A stretch of 64,000 bases of DNA from Prosthecobacter sp. (GCA_021733925.1 JAIPJY010000006.1:124001-188000); one strand, 5' to 3'; positions 43,035 through 52,795 are shown, counted from the stretch's first letter. Notes: generated by a model from the sequence alone, not told the origin. Numbers and translations: made by a program.

Positions 43035-44513
43035 ATGAAGATACTCGCCTTATTCCTTCTTCTTTCCTTGTCCGCCCAGGCTGCCGTCACGCTGCCCGCG
43101 GTTTTCTCCGATCACATGGTGCTGCAAAGCGGCAAGCCGGTGCCTGTCTGGGGCACGGCGGATGCGAATGAGGAGGTGATCGTTGCCATTGCTGGTCAGA
43201 CAAAAACTGCCAAGGCGGACGCTAATGGCCATTGGTCGCTCAAGCTCGCTCCGCTTACCGTTGCTGCTGAACCTCAGACGCTGACCATTGGTGACAAGAC
43301 GATCAAAGACGTGCTCATTGGCGAAGTCTGGCTTGGTTCGGGTCAGTCGAACATGGGTTTGCAGGTGCAGGGCGCCAATGACTATGAAGGCAGCAAGGCG
43401 GCGGCGAATGTGCCGCTGATCCGTGTGTTTACCGAAAGCAGTCCGGCCGCGAACACGCCGCAGTCCCAAGGCAAAGGCTCGTGGGTGATCTGCTCTCCTG
43501 AGTCTGTGGGCCACTTCTCCGCCACGTTGTACTTTTTTGGGCGCAACCTCTACGATGTGTTCAAGCAGCCGCTCGGGCTGATCAATTCCTCGGTGGGTGG
43601 CACGCCGATCGAATCCTGGATCAGTCCTGAGGCGCAGCAGGCGAGCGCTGAGCTGAAGCCTTTCTTTGAAGCGGTGAAGAAGGAGGCGGCTGCGGTTGAT
43701 GAAGCCGAGGAGAAGGCACTTTACGAGCGTCAGGTGGCGAAGTGGGCTGAGGAGGCGAAGAAGGCCAAAGCTGCGGGCACCGAATTGCCGCGCAAGCCGC
43801 GTGATCCAGTTGAACTGCGCAAGCGCAAGGGCAATGTGGGCGGCCTTTTCAACGGCAAGATTTCGCCGCTCATCCCCTATGCGATTCGCGGCGCGGTCTG
43901 GTATCAGGGCGAAGCCAATTCTCACGGTCCCAAGCCGCCCTTTTATCAGGCTCAGCTCACGTTGCTGGCCAAGGACTGGCGCACACGCTGGGGCGACGAG
44001 TTTCCCTTTGCCTGGGTGCAGCTGCCGAATTTTATCCGTCCAGGTGAAGGCTGGCCGGAGGTGCGCGAGCAGATGCTCCATGCGCTGAGCACGATCCCCA
44101 ACAGCGGGATGGCGATTACCATCGACATCGGTGATCCCAAGAACATTCATCCGACCAACAAGCAGGAAGTGGGACGCCGGCTGGCGCAGTGGGCGCTGGG
44201 TGCGGTATATCACAAGGATGTGCCCGCCATCAGTGGTCCGCTGATTGATACGGCTACGGTCAATGACGGCGCATTCGTGCTTACGTTCAAACACGCCCAA
44301 GGTCTGAATGCAAAAGGTGATCTCACCGGTTTTGAAGTCGCCGGAGCGGACGGCCAGTGGCAGTCTGCCGAAGCCAGGATCGAGGGTGAAACTATTGTTG
44401 TTTCAGCCAAGGCCGTTGCAGAGCCAAAGCACATTCGGTACGCGTGGAAGGACAATCCTGTGGCCACGCTTTTCAACGGAGCGGGCATGCCGGCCTCGCC
44501 GTTTCGGAAGTAG
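43035..44513 (+). CDS. Sialate O-acetylesterase (SGNH-type carbohydrate esterase)
   Basis: A secreted protein of 492 residues (signal MKILALFLLLSLSAQA). An N-terminal beta domain (LPAVFSDHMVLQSGKPVPVWG) leads to the SGNH hydrolase: block I WLGSGQSNMG (catalytic Ser), block III AVWYQGEANSH, and the Asp/His pair in DPKNIHPTNKQEVG. A Lys/Glu-rich helical insertion (about 210-270) separates the blocks. The C-terminal beta domain ends AWKDNPVATLFNGAGMPASPF. It probably deacetylates acetylated sugars in the periplasm. A decayed copy of its 3' end lies 2.5 kb downstream. Confidence 0.9.
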   Translation: MKILALFLLLSLSAQAAVTLPAVFSDHMVLQSGKPVPVWGTADANEEVIVAIAGQTKTAKADANGHWSLKLAPLTVAAEPQTLTIGDKTIKDVLIGEVWLGSGQSNMGLQVQGANDYEGSKAAANVPLIRVFTESSPAANTPQSQGKGSWVICSPESVGHFSATLYFFGRNLYDVFKQPLGLINSSVGGTPIESWISPEAQQASAELKPFFEAVKKEAAAVDEAEEKALYERQVAKWAEEAKKAKAAGTELPRKPRDPVELRKRKGNVGGLFNGKISPLIPYAIRGAVWYQGEANSHGPKPPFYQAQLTLLAKDWRTRWGDEFPFAWVQLPNFIRPGEGWPEVREQMLHALSTIPNSGMAITIDIGDPKNIHPTNKQEVGRRLAQWALGAVYHKDVPAISGPLIDTATVNDGAFVLTFKHAQGLNAKGDLTGFEVAGADGQWQSAEARIEGETIVVSAKAVAEPKHIRYAWKDNPVATLFNGAGMPASPFRK

Positions 44514-44722
44514 TGAAGGATTGCGTGGCATGAGGTCGTTTCCATGGCCTCATGAACCGCCGCCAATTGACAGTGGCTCGAAGGGGACTGAGCCGGTTTA
44601 TAGCTCATCAATCTCGAAGCGGCGACCGCACTGGTGAAACGCGAGTGTCGCGAAGGCTGCAAAATCTCTGTGAGAGCAAAACACCACATCTGCCCCCACA
44701 GAGACACTTCCAACCAACAAAG
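44514..44722. other. Gap between sialate esterase and TonB receptor, partly duplicated elsewhere
   Basis: A short hairpin (CATGAGG at 44529-44535 with CCTCATG at 44548-44554) follows the esterase stop but has no T-run. The last 50 bases before the receptor stop (ACACCACATCTGCCCCCACA onward) are similar to 47174-47224, just before the PepSY gene stop. No coding frame is supported. Confidence 0.5.
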
Positions 44723-46867
44723 TTAGAATGTCAGGCTTCCGCCGACGTAGAAATTGCGGCCGTAGGCGGGGTCGATGCCACCGGCGTTGACGCGGGCGAA
44801 GTACTGTTTGTCGAAGACGTTGTTGAGGCCGCCGATGAGCTTGAGGTTTTGTGTCACGGGGATTTCTGCGGTGAGATCCCAGGTGGTGTAAGCGGGGATG
44901 TCGAAACCGGCGGCGGCGGTGTCGCTGCCGCTATGACGGGCCATCAGGGTGCCGAGGAAGGCGAGCTTGAGTTTGCTCTTGCGACTGTAAATGACACCCG
45001 TGCGCACCATGTAGGGCGGGGCAAACTGCGGTGTGCCGCCGTTGTTGGGGCCACCGCTGAGGCGTGCTTCCAGAAGCGAGGCGTTCGCATAGAGGTTTAA
45101 TGCGCCGAGGCGATCACCGCGATGGGTGCCGTTGGCGGCGTCAAGGGCGCCGATGACATCAAACTGCAGGGCGCCGTCCCAGCCGTAGTTGATGGAACGT
45201 CCGACGCTGGTGAGCGCCGTGCCGGTGGTGCCGAATTTGTTGTCGAGATCGATCAGGAAGAAGGCGCTGTCCCAGGTGATCCAGGGGCGTGGCGTGCCGC
45301 GCATGCCGAGTTCGTAATGCCAGCCGAGGCTGGGTGCGGCATCATTTGCCGTACCGCCGGCCGCGGGAATGAGCGACTGGGAGAAAGTGGTGGCACGGTA
45401 GCTTTGCGAGATGTTGGCATACAGCATGGTCTCGCTGCCAAGATCATAGGCCAGACCCAGGCCAAAGAGCGGCTGACTGTCGAACTTGCTGTTGTTGGTT
45501 TCAGGCACTGCTCCCACGGCGAAGTTTTGCAGGGTCATGTCTTGATTCACGAGTTCCATGCGAAAACCCGGCGTGATGGTGAGGCGGCCGAAGGTGAATT
45601 TGTTTTCCACAAAGACGGCGCCGTAGATGATGTCACGCTGCGCGTCGCGCAGGATGGGTCCGTCGTTTGAGGTGACGGTGGCTCCCGTTTTGGTGGTGGT
45701 GGGAGAATGCGACAGGTAGAAGTGCATGCCTGCGCTGATCGTGTGTTTGCCTCCCCAGGCCTCGTAGTCATGGCGGATGCGTGGTTCGATGCCCCAGTTG
45801 TAGAACTCCTGCCGGTCGATGCTGGTAGTCACCCCCACCGGAACGATGCCAAAACCACCGCCATTCTGTCTGCGGCTCCAGCGGTCATAGTAGGCCGCCC
45901 AGGTTTTGATGCAGAGTTCGGTGTCTGAGGACATGCGGTGCTGCAGTTCGATGCTCATCGCGTAGCGGCTGAGCTTGAAGCGGTCGTTGAAACGCACCGT
46001 CTGATTCCGGTCGGCGGCATAACCGGCACTACTCAGGCCTCCTGGTTCGCCATTTTCCTGCTGAAAGGCTTCCAAACCGAAGATCCAGCGGGTGTCTTCA
46101 TCCTGCTGGTACACCAGTTTCACCCGGCCACCATTTGTCTCGTAGTCGCTGTTCGCCTGTCGGAAACCATCGGCGGATCGATGGGCAAAATAGCCGTGAT
46201 ATCCGAGTTTTCCGATCGTGCCATCCATGGAGGTGTAGGAAGAAATGAGATCATCAGTGCCCATGATGAACTGCTGGCGCACGCCCAGCGGCTTGTCGGC
46301 ACGCGGCATGAGCGTCACATAGTTCAGGGCACCGGCAGGCTGGGGGCCATAAAGGAGCGAGGCACCGCCGCGCAGAAAGTCGATGCGTTGCACCGACTCC
46401 AACTGGGGTGTCCAGTAGGCCTCAGGATAGCCGATAGGATCGGCGCTGATGGGAATACCATCCTGCAGGATCTGCATGAACTGGGCGCGATCCGGTCCGC
46501 CGATGCCTCGATACCCCAGACTGACCAGCGGGGTGGTTTCCTCAGCCACGAGCAATCCGGGGGTTAGTGCGAACGCCTGGCGGTAGTTGTTGGAAATCAC
46601 CTCCGGCAGCGCTTTGAGTTCAATGATAGAAGCACGCTTTCCCGCATAAATCTTGGTGCCTTCGACCGGCGGCAGGTAGGGAATTTTGACCTGAGGTTCC
46701 TCTGGAGCGTCTGCGGTGATAACGACGTTTGGCAGTTCGGTGACAAGCTTCGGTTTGCTCACGCTTTGGGAACGTGCGTGTGAGGCGATGGCCAGGAACA
46801 AGAGGGAGGCGGCGGCCACCGCAGGCCCGCCTGAGAGTGGAAATTTGGAAGGAGTGAGTGTCTTCAT
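44723..46867 (-). CDS. TonB-dependent outer-membrane receptor, FecA-like
   Basis: 714 residues. After the signal peptide (to about 34), a TonB-box-like ELPNVVITADAPEE and a plug domain (IIELKALPEVISNNYRQAFALTPGL, GYRGIGGPDRAQFMQILQDGIPI, LLYGPQPAGALNYVT) lead to a 22-strand barrel with a C-terminal Phe (YVGGSLTF). This is the layout of ferric-citrate/siderophore receptors of the FecA branch. There is no N-terminal signalling domain. A Fur-box-like site lies about 80 bases upstream of the start. The gene stands alone but belongs to the iron region with TonB-ExbBD. Confidence 0.88.
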   Translation of the reverse strand: MKTLTPSKFPLSGGPAVAAASLLFLAIASHARSQSVSKPKLVTELPNVVITADAPEEPQVKIPYLPPVEGTKIYAGKRASIIELKALPEVISNNYRQAFALTPGLLVAEETTPLVSLGYRGIGGPDRAQFMQILQDGIPISADPIGYPEAYWTPQLESVQRIDFLRGGASLLYGPQPAGALNYVTLMPRADKPLGVRQQFIMGTDDLISSYTSMDGTIGKLGYHGYFAHRSADGFRQANSDYETNGGRVKLVYQQDEDTRWIFGLEAFQQENGEPGGLSSAGYAADRNQTVRFNDRFKLSRYAMSIELQHRMSSDTELCIKTWAAYYDRWSRRQNGGGFGIVPVGVTTSIDRQEFYNWGIEPRIRHDYEAWGGKHTISAGMHFYLSHSPTTTKTGATVTSNDGPILRDAQRDIIYGAVFVENKFTFGRLTITPGFRMELVNQDMTLQNFAVGAVPETNNSKFDSQPLFGLGLAYDLGSETMLYANISQSYRATTFSQSLIPAAGGTANDAAPSLGWHYELGMRGTPRPWITWDSAFFLIDLDNKFGTTGTALTSVGRSINYGWDGALQFDVIGALDAANGTHRGDRLGALNLYANASLLEARLSGGPNNGGTPQFAPPYMVRTGVIYSRKSKLKLAFLGTLMARHSGSDTAAAGFDIPAYTTWDLTAEIPVTQNLKLIGGLNNVFDKQYFARVNAGGIDPAYGRNFYVGGSLTF

Positions 46868-46943
46868 GAGGTGGTTGATACTGAGATTCTATCGCAGGAG
46901 CGGGCGGATAGTGGGCAGATCGAACCAACGCGCAAGTTTTTTG

Positions 46944-46965
46944 TGCGACTGAGTCGCAATTGCAA
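46944..46965. promoter_or_regulatory. Fur-box-like site A
   Basis: TGCGACTGAGTCGCAATTGC, plus AA, is identical over 22 bases to site B (52796-52817) and includes the palindrome TGCGACT-G-AGTCGCA. It lies about 80 bases upstream of the FecA-like receptor start. The further block CATTCTCC occurs 24 bases from the end of the site in both places. Fur control is inferred from the match to known TGCGAnTnAGTCnCA-type iron boxes and from the genes. Confidence 0.65.
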
Positions 46966-47019
46966 ATTAACAGCCATTTCTTGCGCTTCATTCTCCAATC
47001 CCCGCCGCCTCGACCGGGT

Positions 47020-47138
47020 GCTGACGGCCAGTAGCAGGCAGTCGATGCGAAGATCGAGGGCGAAATTACGCGTGGAAGGACAATCCCGTGGCCAAGTGTT
47101 TTAATGGTGCGGGCATTCCGGCTTCGCCGATTCGGTAG
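47020..47138 (+). pseudogene. Decayed 3' fragment of a second sialate O-acetylesterase gene
   Basis: GCTGACGGCCAGTAGCAGG and ATCGAGGGCGAAA (47020-47065) match the 3' part of the esterase gene at 44343-44391. The sequence then jumps, with about 47 bases missing, to TACGCGTGGAAGGACAATCC...GGTGCGGGCATTCC...CGGTAG (47067-47138), matching the last 70 bases of that gene including the stop position. The first 1.3 kb of the gene is absent. A stop in frame (CAGTAG) confirms it is dead. Confidence 0.8.
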
Positions 47139-47223
47139 TGAGGCGAGGGGTGAATGTCCCTGCAGGGGCGGAACACCACTTCCGCGCCCCACAGGGTCTT
47201 GATCCAACCTAACAAGGACCAAA

Positions 47224-48420
47224 TTATGAAGCTGTCTCCGAGGTGGAGATGCTGACCTCAGGCATTGCTGCGGCGTGGCCGCGTTTGGGGAAGAAGCGGC
47301 GAAAGGCAAGGGCGAAGCCGGTCCAGATGAGGATCAGGGTGGCCACGGTGCATAAGGCTGCCACGGTTTGGCCGATGAGGCCGAAGAGCTCGCCGGTGTG
47401 CAGGAAACGGGCGTACATGCGCAGGCGGCGTCCGAGGTTTTGCTGCTGCAAATCGTCCGGGCTGGGGAGCACTTTGGCCTGAGTGACATCGAGATTCAGC
47501 ATGGTGCGCAGTTGTACTTGACCACGACCACCACGGTCCACCATGAGTGGAAAGGGAGCACCGGGTTTCTGCGGCATGCGCAGGCTGAGACTGGCCCAGT
47601 CGGGGATCTGCTGTCGTGCCTGAGCCAGGAGAGGTTCGAGGCCGGTTAGGGAAGGGGGAGGGGCTGTAGGTCCGCCTTCGCGTTTGCCGCCGGGACCGCC
47701 TGCGGGGCGTTCGCGCGGTGGTGGGGGCTCGCTGCCGGTGAGGGTGAAGAGCAGATTGTTCGCCCAGCCGTAGGACATGATGAGGCCGGTGAGGATGATG
47801 CAAAGCAGGGGGAGGGCGCTCCAGAAGCCGAAGACGTTGTGCCAGTTCCAGTTGCGTGCGCGGTCTCTGAGCTTGGTGTTGAAGAGGATGACCGCGCGCA
47901 CGTTGGCCCAGCGCCAGTGGCGTGGGCACCAGAGGTAGAGGCCGGAGACGAGCAGAAGGCTGAAGATCAGACAGCCAGCGCCGGTGATGGCTTTGCCCAC
48001 TTCTTTGGGAAGGCCGGTGCCGGTGAGGAAGCGGTGCCAGTCGGTGGCGGCGTGGAAGAAGTCATGCCAGGCGCGGTGGCCTTCACCGAGAAATTCGCCG
48101 GTGTAGGGATTGGCGAAGTAGATGCCCTCTTTGCCGACGGAAAGTGTGACAGGCATGGCCGGGTCTGCTTTCCAGGTGATGCCGCTGGGATTCAGATCGG
48201 GCTTGGTTTCGTGAACCTTGGCCAGCAGTGTTTCGATGTCGAGATGGGAGGTGCCTGCGGCGGGCGGGGTGACGCGCAGATCGCGATTGGCCCATTCAAG
48301 GAGCTGGGCTTCGTATGCAATCATGAGGCCGGTGACGGCCATGGAGAGAATGACCACGCCGGCTACGAGGCCTGCGATGAGATGGCCCCAGAAGATGAGG
48401 CGATGAAAGGTGGGCTTCAC
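47224..48420 (-). CDS. PepSY-associated TM helix protein (iron-uptake type)
   Basis: About 398 residues, an inner-membrane protein with four or five helices: LIFWGHLIAGLVAGVVILSM at the N-terminus, a periplasmic PepSY-like part (DIETLLAKVHETKPDLNPSG), then DWHRFLTG...GAGCLIFSLLLVSGLYLW, NWHNVFGFWSALPLLCI and a final helix VAALCTVATLILIWTGF. Such proteins (PiuB-like) accompany TonB siderophore receptors and may act in periplasmic ferric reduction. Histidines in the helices (GHLIAG, DWHRF, NWHN) could bind haem. It is third in the operon receptor-piuC-PepSY. The start is GTG at 48420, just after the piuC stop; no ATG fits. Confidence 0.82.
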   Translation of the reverse strand: MKPTFHRLIFWGHLIAGLVAGVVILSMAVTGLMIAYEAQLLEWANRDLRVTPPAAGTSHLDIETLLAKVHETKPDLNPSGITWKADPAMPVTLSVGKEGIYFANPYTGEFLGEGHRAWHDFFHAATDWHRFLTGTGLPKEVGKAITGAGCLIFSLLLVSGLYLWCPRHWRWANVRAVILFNTKLRDRARNWNWHNVFGFWSALPLLCIILTGLIMSYGWANNLLFTLTGSEPPPPRERPAGGPGGKREGGPTAPPPSLTGLEPLLAQARQQIPDWASLSLRMPQKPGAPFPLMVDRGGRGQVQLRTMLNLDVTQAKVLPSPDDLQQQNLGRRLRMYARFLHTGELFGLIGQTVAALCTVATLILIWTGFALAFRRFFPKRGHAAAMPEVSISTSETAS

Positions 48421-48436
48421 AGAGAAAGGGCGGGGA

Positions 48437-49129
48437 TTACATCTCCGCCCATTGACGGAGCAGGTTGTGATACACTCCGGTGAGCTGCACGCCGGTTTGA
48501 TCTGCCACGGGGTTGTTTTTGAGATCGCGGCCGAGGCGCTGAATGGCGAGATCGAGATCAAACAAAAGCGACCGCTGGCCGTTGTCACGGATCATGCTTT
48601 GCAGCCAGAAGAAGGAGCAGATGCGGGCCCCGCGTGTCACGGGGGTGACGTGGTGCAGGCTGGTGGAAGGGTAGAGCACCATGTGGCCGGGGGGCAGCTT
48701 GATCCGCTGCACACCGTAGGTGTCTTCAATGCAGAGCTCCCCGCCGTCATACTCCTCAGGGCCGGCGAAGAAGAGCGTGGCGCTGAGGTCTGTGCGGATG
48801 CGCACGGGCGCCGTCGGGTGAATGCGAATGGCATTGTCCACATGGGTGCCGAAGGACTGGCCGCCGGAGTAGCGATTGAACAGCGGCGGGAAAATCCGCT
48901 GCGGCAGGGCAGCTGCGTGGAAGAGCGAATTTTTTGACAGGGCGCTGAGGATCATTTCTCCGAGCTCGCGTGCGGCGGGGCTGTCCTCAGGGAGCTGCAT
49001 GTTGTCCTTGGCCTTGGCGGATTGATAACCGGCGGTGCCTTTGCCATCCACCCAATCGGTGGCGTCAAGGAGCTGGCGTGCATGAGCGACCTGCTCAGCG
49101 CTGAGAACGTCAGGAATGGAGATGAGCAT
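48437..49129 (-). CDS. piuC: PKHD-type Fe(II)/2-oxoglutarate dioxygenase PiuC/YbiX
   Basis: 230 residues. The double-stranded beta-helix has iron ligands H96 and D98 (GTHVDNAIR) and a His in SLHHVT (159/160), with R167 (TRGARI) for 2-oxoglutarate. N-terminal [18 protein letters not shown] and [12 protein letters not shown] are family hallmarks. PiuC genes travel with TonB receptors of the Fiu/PiuA type and are iron-repressed; the substrate is still unclear, perhaps siderophore processing. It starts 20 bases after the Fiu-like receptor stop. Confidence 0.92.
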   Translation of the reverse strand: MLISIPDVLSAEQVAHARQLLDATDWVDGKGTAGYQSAKAKDNMQLPEDSPAARELGEMILSALSKNSLFHAAALPQRIFPPLFNRYSGGQSFGTHVDNAIRIHPTAPVRIRTDLSATLFFAGPEEYDGGELCIEDTYGVQRIKLPPGHMVLYPSTSLHHVTPVTRGARICSFFWLQSMIRDNGQRSLLFDLDLAIQRLGRDLKNNPVADQTGVQLTGVYHNLLRQWAEM

Positions 49130-49148
49130 GAGAGGCGGGTAAAAAAGA

Positions 49149-51407
49149 TCAGAACTTAATGCTCGCGGTCAGTGCGGCGGAACGTCCCGGGCTGGGGACG
49201 AAATGTCCACCGCCGACGCTGCCGATGTAGCGTTCATCCGCGAGGTTGTAGATATTCAGGCGCAGGCTCACTTTCTCGGTGAACTTGTAGCTGACCATGG
49301 CATCCAGCGTCCAGTAGCTTGGCGCGGTTCGGGCATTCGTGGCGGAGTCGTTACTTGTGCGCGGCCCCATATACTGGGCGCCGAAGCCGAACTGCGTTTT
49401 TTCCAGGAGTGTGTAGGTCGTCCACAGGTTGAAGGTTTGGGGCGGAGCATTCGACAAGGACTGACCGATTGCACCAGCAACGGCGGAGGCTTTCGTCTCG
49501 CTCTCCATGATGGCGTAACCCGCGAAGACCTGCCAGTTCTTGGTGATGTTGCCGGTCATGCTGAATTCGATGCCCTGAACCACCTGATCGCCGCCCAGAG
49601 TCGTGATGCCGGTAGGATCCGTGGTGCGGGCGTTGGTTTTCTCGGAGCGGAAGAGGGCGGCCGTCAACGAAAGACGTTCTTTGAGAACATCCCACTTGGT
49701 GCCGAGCTCGTAGGTGGAGGTGTGTTCGGGATCCAGCGTGGATGTGGCGGCGGTGAGGCCCAGGCCAGCGCCGGAAGCACCATCGATGGTGGGATTGAAC
49801 GAAGTGCCGTAGCCGAAGTAAATGCTGCCCTGTTTGACAGGCTTGTAGATCAGAGCGGCCTTGTAGCTGAACAGGTCGTCAGCATTGGCATAACCGGGGA
49901 CGTTGCCTGGCAGACTCACTGTTGCATACATGTGATCATAGCGGAGACCGGCGCTGATCTCCCAGTGCTTGCCGATCTTCATGGTGTCGAACACGTAGGC
50001 GGAACAGGTGTACAAATACGCCTCGGTCGGGGCCGGCAGGCCAGGGTAGGTCGCGCCAGTGAAGTCCTGCGTAGCGGCCGGGGGTGCAGAGCTTGGAGGA
50101 AGAACGAGGGTGGGGTCATACAAATCGCCGACGGTCGCAATGCCGGCCGCGTTGGCATTCTGCTGATGCTCGAGATAAAACTCCATGCCGGTGACCAGCG
50201 CGTGCTTGATCGGCCCGGTGGGGAACTCAGCGACCAGATTCGTCTGGTTGCCAAACATCTCGGTGAACTGCTGCCGCCGCTGCAACTGACGGTTCAGCAC
50301 CGTGGTGTATTGATTGCCAGCGCCGCCCCCGACGTCACGGAAGCGTGGAGCGGTGCTGACGGAGTCGCGGTGAGAGCGCGAGTAGCGCGTCGCATTCCGC
50401 AGGCGCACGTTTTTGGTGAAATCGTGTTCAAAGATCGCCGTGAAGTGGTCGGTCTGGATTTTTTCATAGTCCACGCCGGGGATGCCGTAGAAGGTGTCGA
50501 AGCTCACCCCTGGCGGTGGCTGGTTACCGTAGCCGGCGAGTGCGGCCCCTGAACCGCTGAAGGTGCCGTTGGTGGGAATCCAGGGCAGGCCGTAGTCCGG
50601 GATGTTGCTTTCCTCCAGCCGCTGATAATTCAGCATGAACCGTGTGTCGGTGCCGAGACCTACGCCGAGTGATGCAGCGATGCCGTAGCGCTCCGACGAG
50701 ACGTTGTCCCGTCCCGGGGTGTCGGCATTGTGGTACATGGTGTTGAGGCGGAAGGCGGTGTGCTCGGAGAGCTTTTGGTTCACATCCACCGTGCCGCGGT
50801 AGAGATTGCTGGAGCCGCCGCTGACCGTGGTGAGAACGGAGTCTGTCAGATTGGCCATCTTGCTGACCGTGTTGATGGAGCCGCCGGTGGAGCCACGACC
50901 GACGGTGGAGGAGGACGGGCCTTTGGTGATCTCGACCTGCTCCGTGTTGAAAGGATCGCGGTTGTAGTTGGCGTAGTCGCGTATGCCGTCGAGGTAGATG
51001 TCGCTGCGTGCGCTGAATCCGCGAATGGAGAGGTTGTCTCCTGATACGGCGCCGCCTTCACCTGCCTGCATGGAGATGCCCGGCGTGTTTTTCAGCACGT
51101 CGCGCAGGCTGAAGGCCCCGCGGTCTTCGATCACTGCCTTGGGAATGACCGTGATTGTCTGCGGGATGTCACGCAACGGCTCCGTGTACTTCGCTGACTG
51201 CAGGCGGGAGGGGTTGTACACCGATCCGGTCGCTTCAATGACGACTTCGGGCATCTCGGTGATTTCCTCAGACTCGGGCGCTGGTTTGGTGGTGGCCGTC
51301 TGAGCGTTCAAACTGCCTGCGGCACACAGCAACGAGGTGACAGAGAGAGTTTTGGAGCCTGTCGTGAGAGCAGCGAGGTGGAAGCGAGAGTCGAGTTTTT
51401 GGTGCAT
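49149..51407 (-). CDS. TonB-dependent siderophore receptor, Fiu/PiuA-like
   Basis: About 752 residues. Signal peptide ([15 protein letters not shown]), a TonB-box-like PEVVIEATG, and a plug with [56 protein letters not shown] and [20 protein letters not shown]. The barrel ends ALTASIKF with terminal Phe. The plug closely follows catecholate receptor Fiu. First gene of the receptor-piuC-PepSY operon. ATG at 51407 is chosen because the Fur-like sites at 51440-51488 occupy what would otherwise be the N-terminal coding region; ATG at 51458 or 51488 would place them inside the gene. Confidence 0.9.
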   Translation of the reverse strand: MHQKLDSRFHLAALTTGSKTLSVTSLLCAAGSLNAQTATTKPAPESEEITEMPEVVIEATGSVYNPSRLQSAKYTEPLRDIPQTITVIPKAVIEDRGAFSLRDVLKNTPGISMQAGEGGAVSGDNLSIRGFSARSDIYLDGIRDYANYNRDPFNTEQVEITKGPSSSTVGRGSTGGSINTVSKMANLTDSVLTTVSGGSSNLYRGTVDVNQKLSEHTAFRLNTMYHNADTPGRDNVSSERYGIAASLGVGLGTDTRFMLNYQRLEESNIPDYGLPWIPTNGTFSGSGAALAGYGNQPPPGVSFDTFYGIPGVDYEKIQTDHFTAIFEHDFTKNVRLRNATRYSRSHRDSVSTAPRFRDVGGGAGNQYTTVLNRQLQRRQQFTEMFGNQTNLVAEFPTGPIKHALVTGMEFYLEHQQNANAAGIATVGDLYDPTLVLPPSSAPPAATQDFTGATYPGLPAPTEAYLYTCSAYVFDTMKIGKHWEISAGLRYDHMYATVSLPGNVPGYANADDLFSYKAALIYKPVKQGSIYFGYGTSFNPTIDGASGAGLGLTAATSTLDPEHTSTYELGTKWDVLKERLSLTAALFRSEKTNARTTDPTGITTLGGDQVVQGIEFSMTGNITKNWQVFAGYAIMESETKASAVAGAIGQSLSNAPPQTFNLWTTYTLLEKTQFGFGAQYMGPRTSNDSATNARTAPSYWTLDAMVSYKFTEKVSLRLNIYNLADERYIGSVGGGHFVPSPGRSAALTASIKF

Positions 51408-51439
51408 GAGAAGTCTGTTTGAGAAAGGGTTGTTAATGC

Positions 51440-51460
51440 TAATGAGATTCGTTTTCATTA
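51440..51460. promoter_or_regulatory. Fur-box-like site D (classic type)
   Basis: TAATGAGATTCGTTTTCATT, plus A, has perfect 6-base outer arms (TAATGA/TCATTA) and resembles the E. coli-type Fur consensus (AATGA-N-ATT-type). It is about 33 bases upstream of the chosen start of the Fiu-like receptor. Fur binding is inferred. Confidence 0.5.
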
Positions 51461-51466
51461 GAGTGT

Positions 51467-51488
51467 TGCGATTAAGTCTCAGTTTCAA
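51467..51488. promoter_or_regulatory. Fur-box-like site C, diverged copy of A and B
   Basis: TGCGATTAAGTCTCAGTTTC, plus AA, agrees with the identical sites A and B at 17 of 22 positions, giving the consensus TGCGAYTRAGTCKCARTTKC. It lies just upstream of site D, ahead of the Fiu-like receptor operon. Confidence 0.6.
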
Positions 51489-51583
51489 TCTGAGTCAACC
51501 CTGGAAAATAGAAACTTTTTGCTCAAAAATTGCCGTCTTTTGCGCCGCCAAGTCCCATCGACCTCCAAGACCAACCTATTGGC

Positions 51584-51646
51584 TTAGAATTTAAAAGTGG
51601 CCGTCAGCGCTGCTGAGCGTCCGGGGCCAGGAATGGAATGGGCGGG
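51584..51646 (-). pseudogene. C-terminal remnant of a lost TonB-dependent receptor
   Basis: Read on the minus strand, the 20 codons after the TPR-like gene's TAG encode [20 protein letters not shown] and then TAA at 51586-51584. The end [13 protein letters not shown] is nearly identical to the C-terminus of the Fiu-like receptor ([13 protein letters not shown]), including the terminal Phe. Only this tail survives, in the same frame as the TPR-like gene. Confidence 0.7.
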
Positions 51647-52750
51647 CTATGGGCTTGTCAGGGCAGAACGTTTTTTGATCCGCTCTGCCGCCTGGCTGAG
51701 GGACTCCAGCACCTCGATCAGCCGGTCCATTTTTTGCAATCCCAGATCCAGCGGCCCACGGCGTCGCATTTCCGAAGCGGCGAGATCCAACGATTGAAGG
51801 CCCACCTGATAGAGATCGTCCGTTTTTGCCAGCAGGGGGGAGCCTTGTTCGGGATCGAGCACATCGAGCAAAAACTCCGCCATGAAATGGGGCTGGTAGG
51901 CCAGGAGGAGGTTGCAGCCATAGCGAAACAATTCGTGCCGCAAGGCGCTGAAGTGGTCGGGCATGCCTTGCTTCTCCCATCTGGCGGTGAGGTGCATCGC
52001 TTCGTCCACTTTGTCTGTGGCTTGAATGATCCAATCGTCTGCACGGCTGGTGTCCACCGGGGGTGACTCCAGCAGCATGGCGACGGCATGGCAGAAGATG
52101 TGGCGTGCCTTCAGACCAATCTCGGCGCCTTGCAGATTCAGAGGCTCCGTGGGCTGGCACAGAAGCAGGGTCTCCTCGGCCACCTGCATGGCCTCCAGCA
52201 TGCGTGGTGGCGTGACTTCCAGCAGCAGAGCGGAGCGGTTGATCAGCAAGGTAGGCAGCAGAGCGGCATTGACCGGGAGTTTAGCGGTCACGCTCTGCTC
52301 GATTACGGTTTTGCAATGATCCAGGGAAAGCAGTGCGGCGTGCAGACTTTCAGGTGTGGCCTGCGCACGCAGCGCGAGAGACCGGTTCATCCACGCAAGC
52401 GCAAGACGTCCACGATACTGCGAGTCCTCTTCCAGGGGCAGTTTTTGAAGGTGAAAGATGGCTTCGTCGAAGCTTTTCACTGCTGCGGCTAGATCTGCTG
52501 GATTGCCCAGGCGTGTCAGAACGTCTCCCCGGTTCATCCAGCAGGCGGTGAGCAGCCAGCGGAACCAGGAACTTTCCTCAAAGGGAAGCTCGCGACGAAT
52601 CGCCAGGGCTTGCTCAAAGCAGTTCAGGGCATCGGGCAACACGGCTGGGTTATTGGCTGAGAGCAGTGCGATGCCGCGCTTCATCCAGACTTTGGCGACG
52701 GCATTGCGGTCGTCAGGGGAGGATTCGTTGGGGGCTGAGTGAGGAGGCAT
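51647..52750 (-). CDS. TPR-like helical repeat protein in the iron region
   Basis: About 367 residues from ATG 52750. Repeats with TPR spacing are visible: VWMKRGIALLSANNPAVLPDALNCFEQALAIR (split by a turn), CWMNRGDVLTRLGNPADLAAAVKSFDEAI, AWMNRSLALRAQATPESLHAALLSLDHC and LLINRSALLLEVTPPRMLEAMQVAEE. There is no signal peptide from this start. The frame is open further upstream to 52870 and passes through the Fur-like site B, so a longer Cys-rich N-terminus (from 52843) cannot be excluded. Function unknown. It is divergent from tonB and probably shares its iron control. Confidence 0.65.
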   Translation of the reverse strand: MPPHSAPNESSPDDRNAVAKVWMKRGIALLSANNPAVLPDALNCFEQALAIRRELPFEESSWFRWLLTACWMNRGDVLTRLGNPADLAAAVKSFDEAIFHLQKLPLEEDSQYRGRLALAWMNRSLALRAQATPESLHAALLSLDHCKTVIEQSVTAKLPVNAALLPTLLINRSALLLEVTPPRMLEAMQVAEETLLLCQPTEPLNLQGAEIGLKARHIFCHAVAMLLESPPVDTSRADDWIIQATDKVDEAMHLTARWEKQGMPDHFSALRHELFRYGCNLLLAYQPHFMAEFLLDVLDPEQGSPLLAKTDDLYQVGLQSLDLAASEMRRRGPLDLGLQKMDRLIEVLESLSQAAERIKKRSALTSP

Positions 52751-52795
52751 TCGGGGACAATTGGCGCAGCATTGGCAGCAATATGCGAACAATGA

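Noticed and set aside
44529-44554. Terminator after the sialate esterase
   Set aside because: A 7-bp stem exists but there is no T-run; noted in the gap entry only.
51591-52160. Second minus-strand reading frame within the TPR-like gene
   Set aside because: Different frame from the repeat protein, Arg/Pro/His-rich, no repeats or domains.
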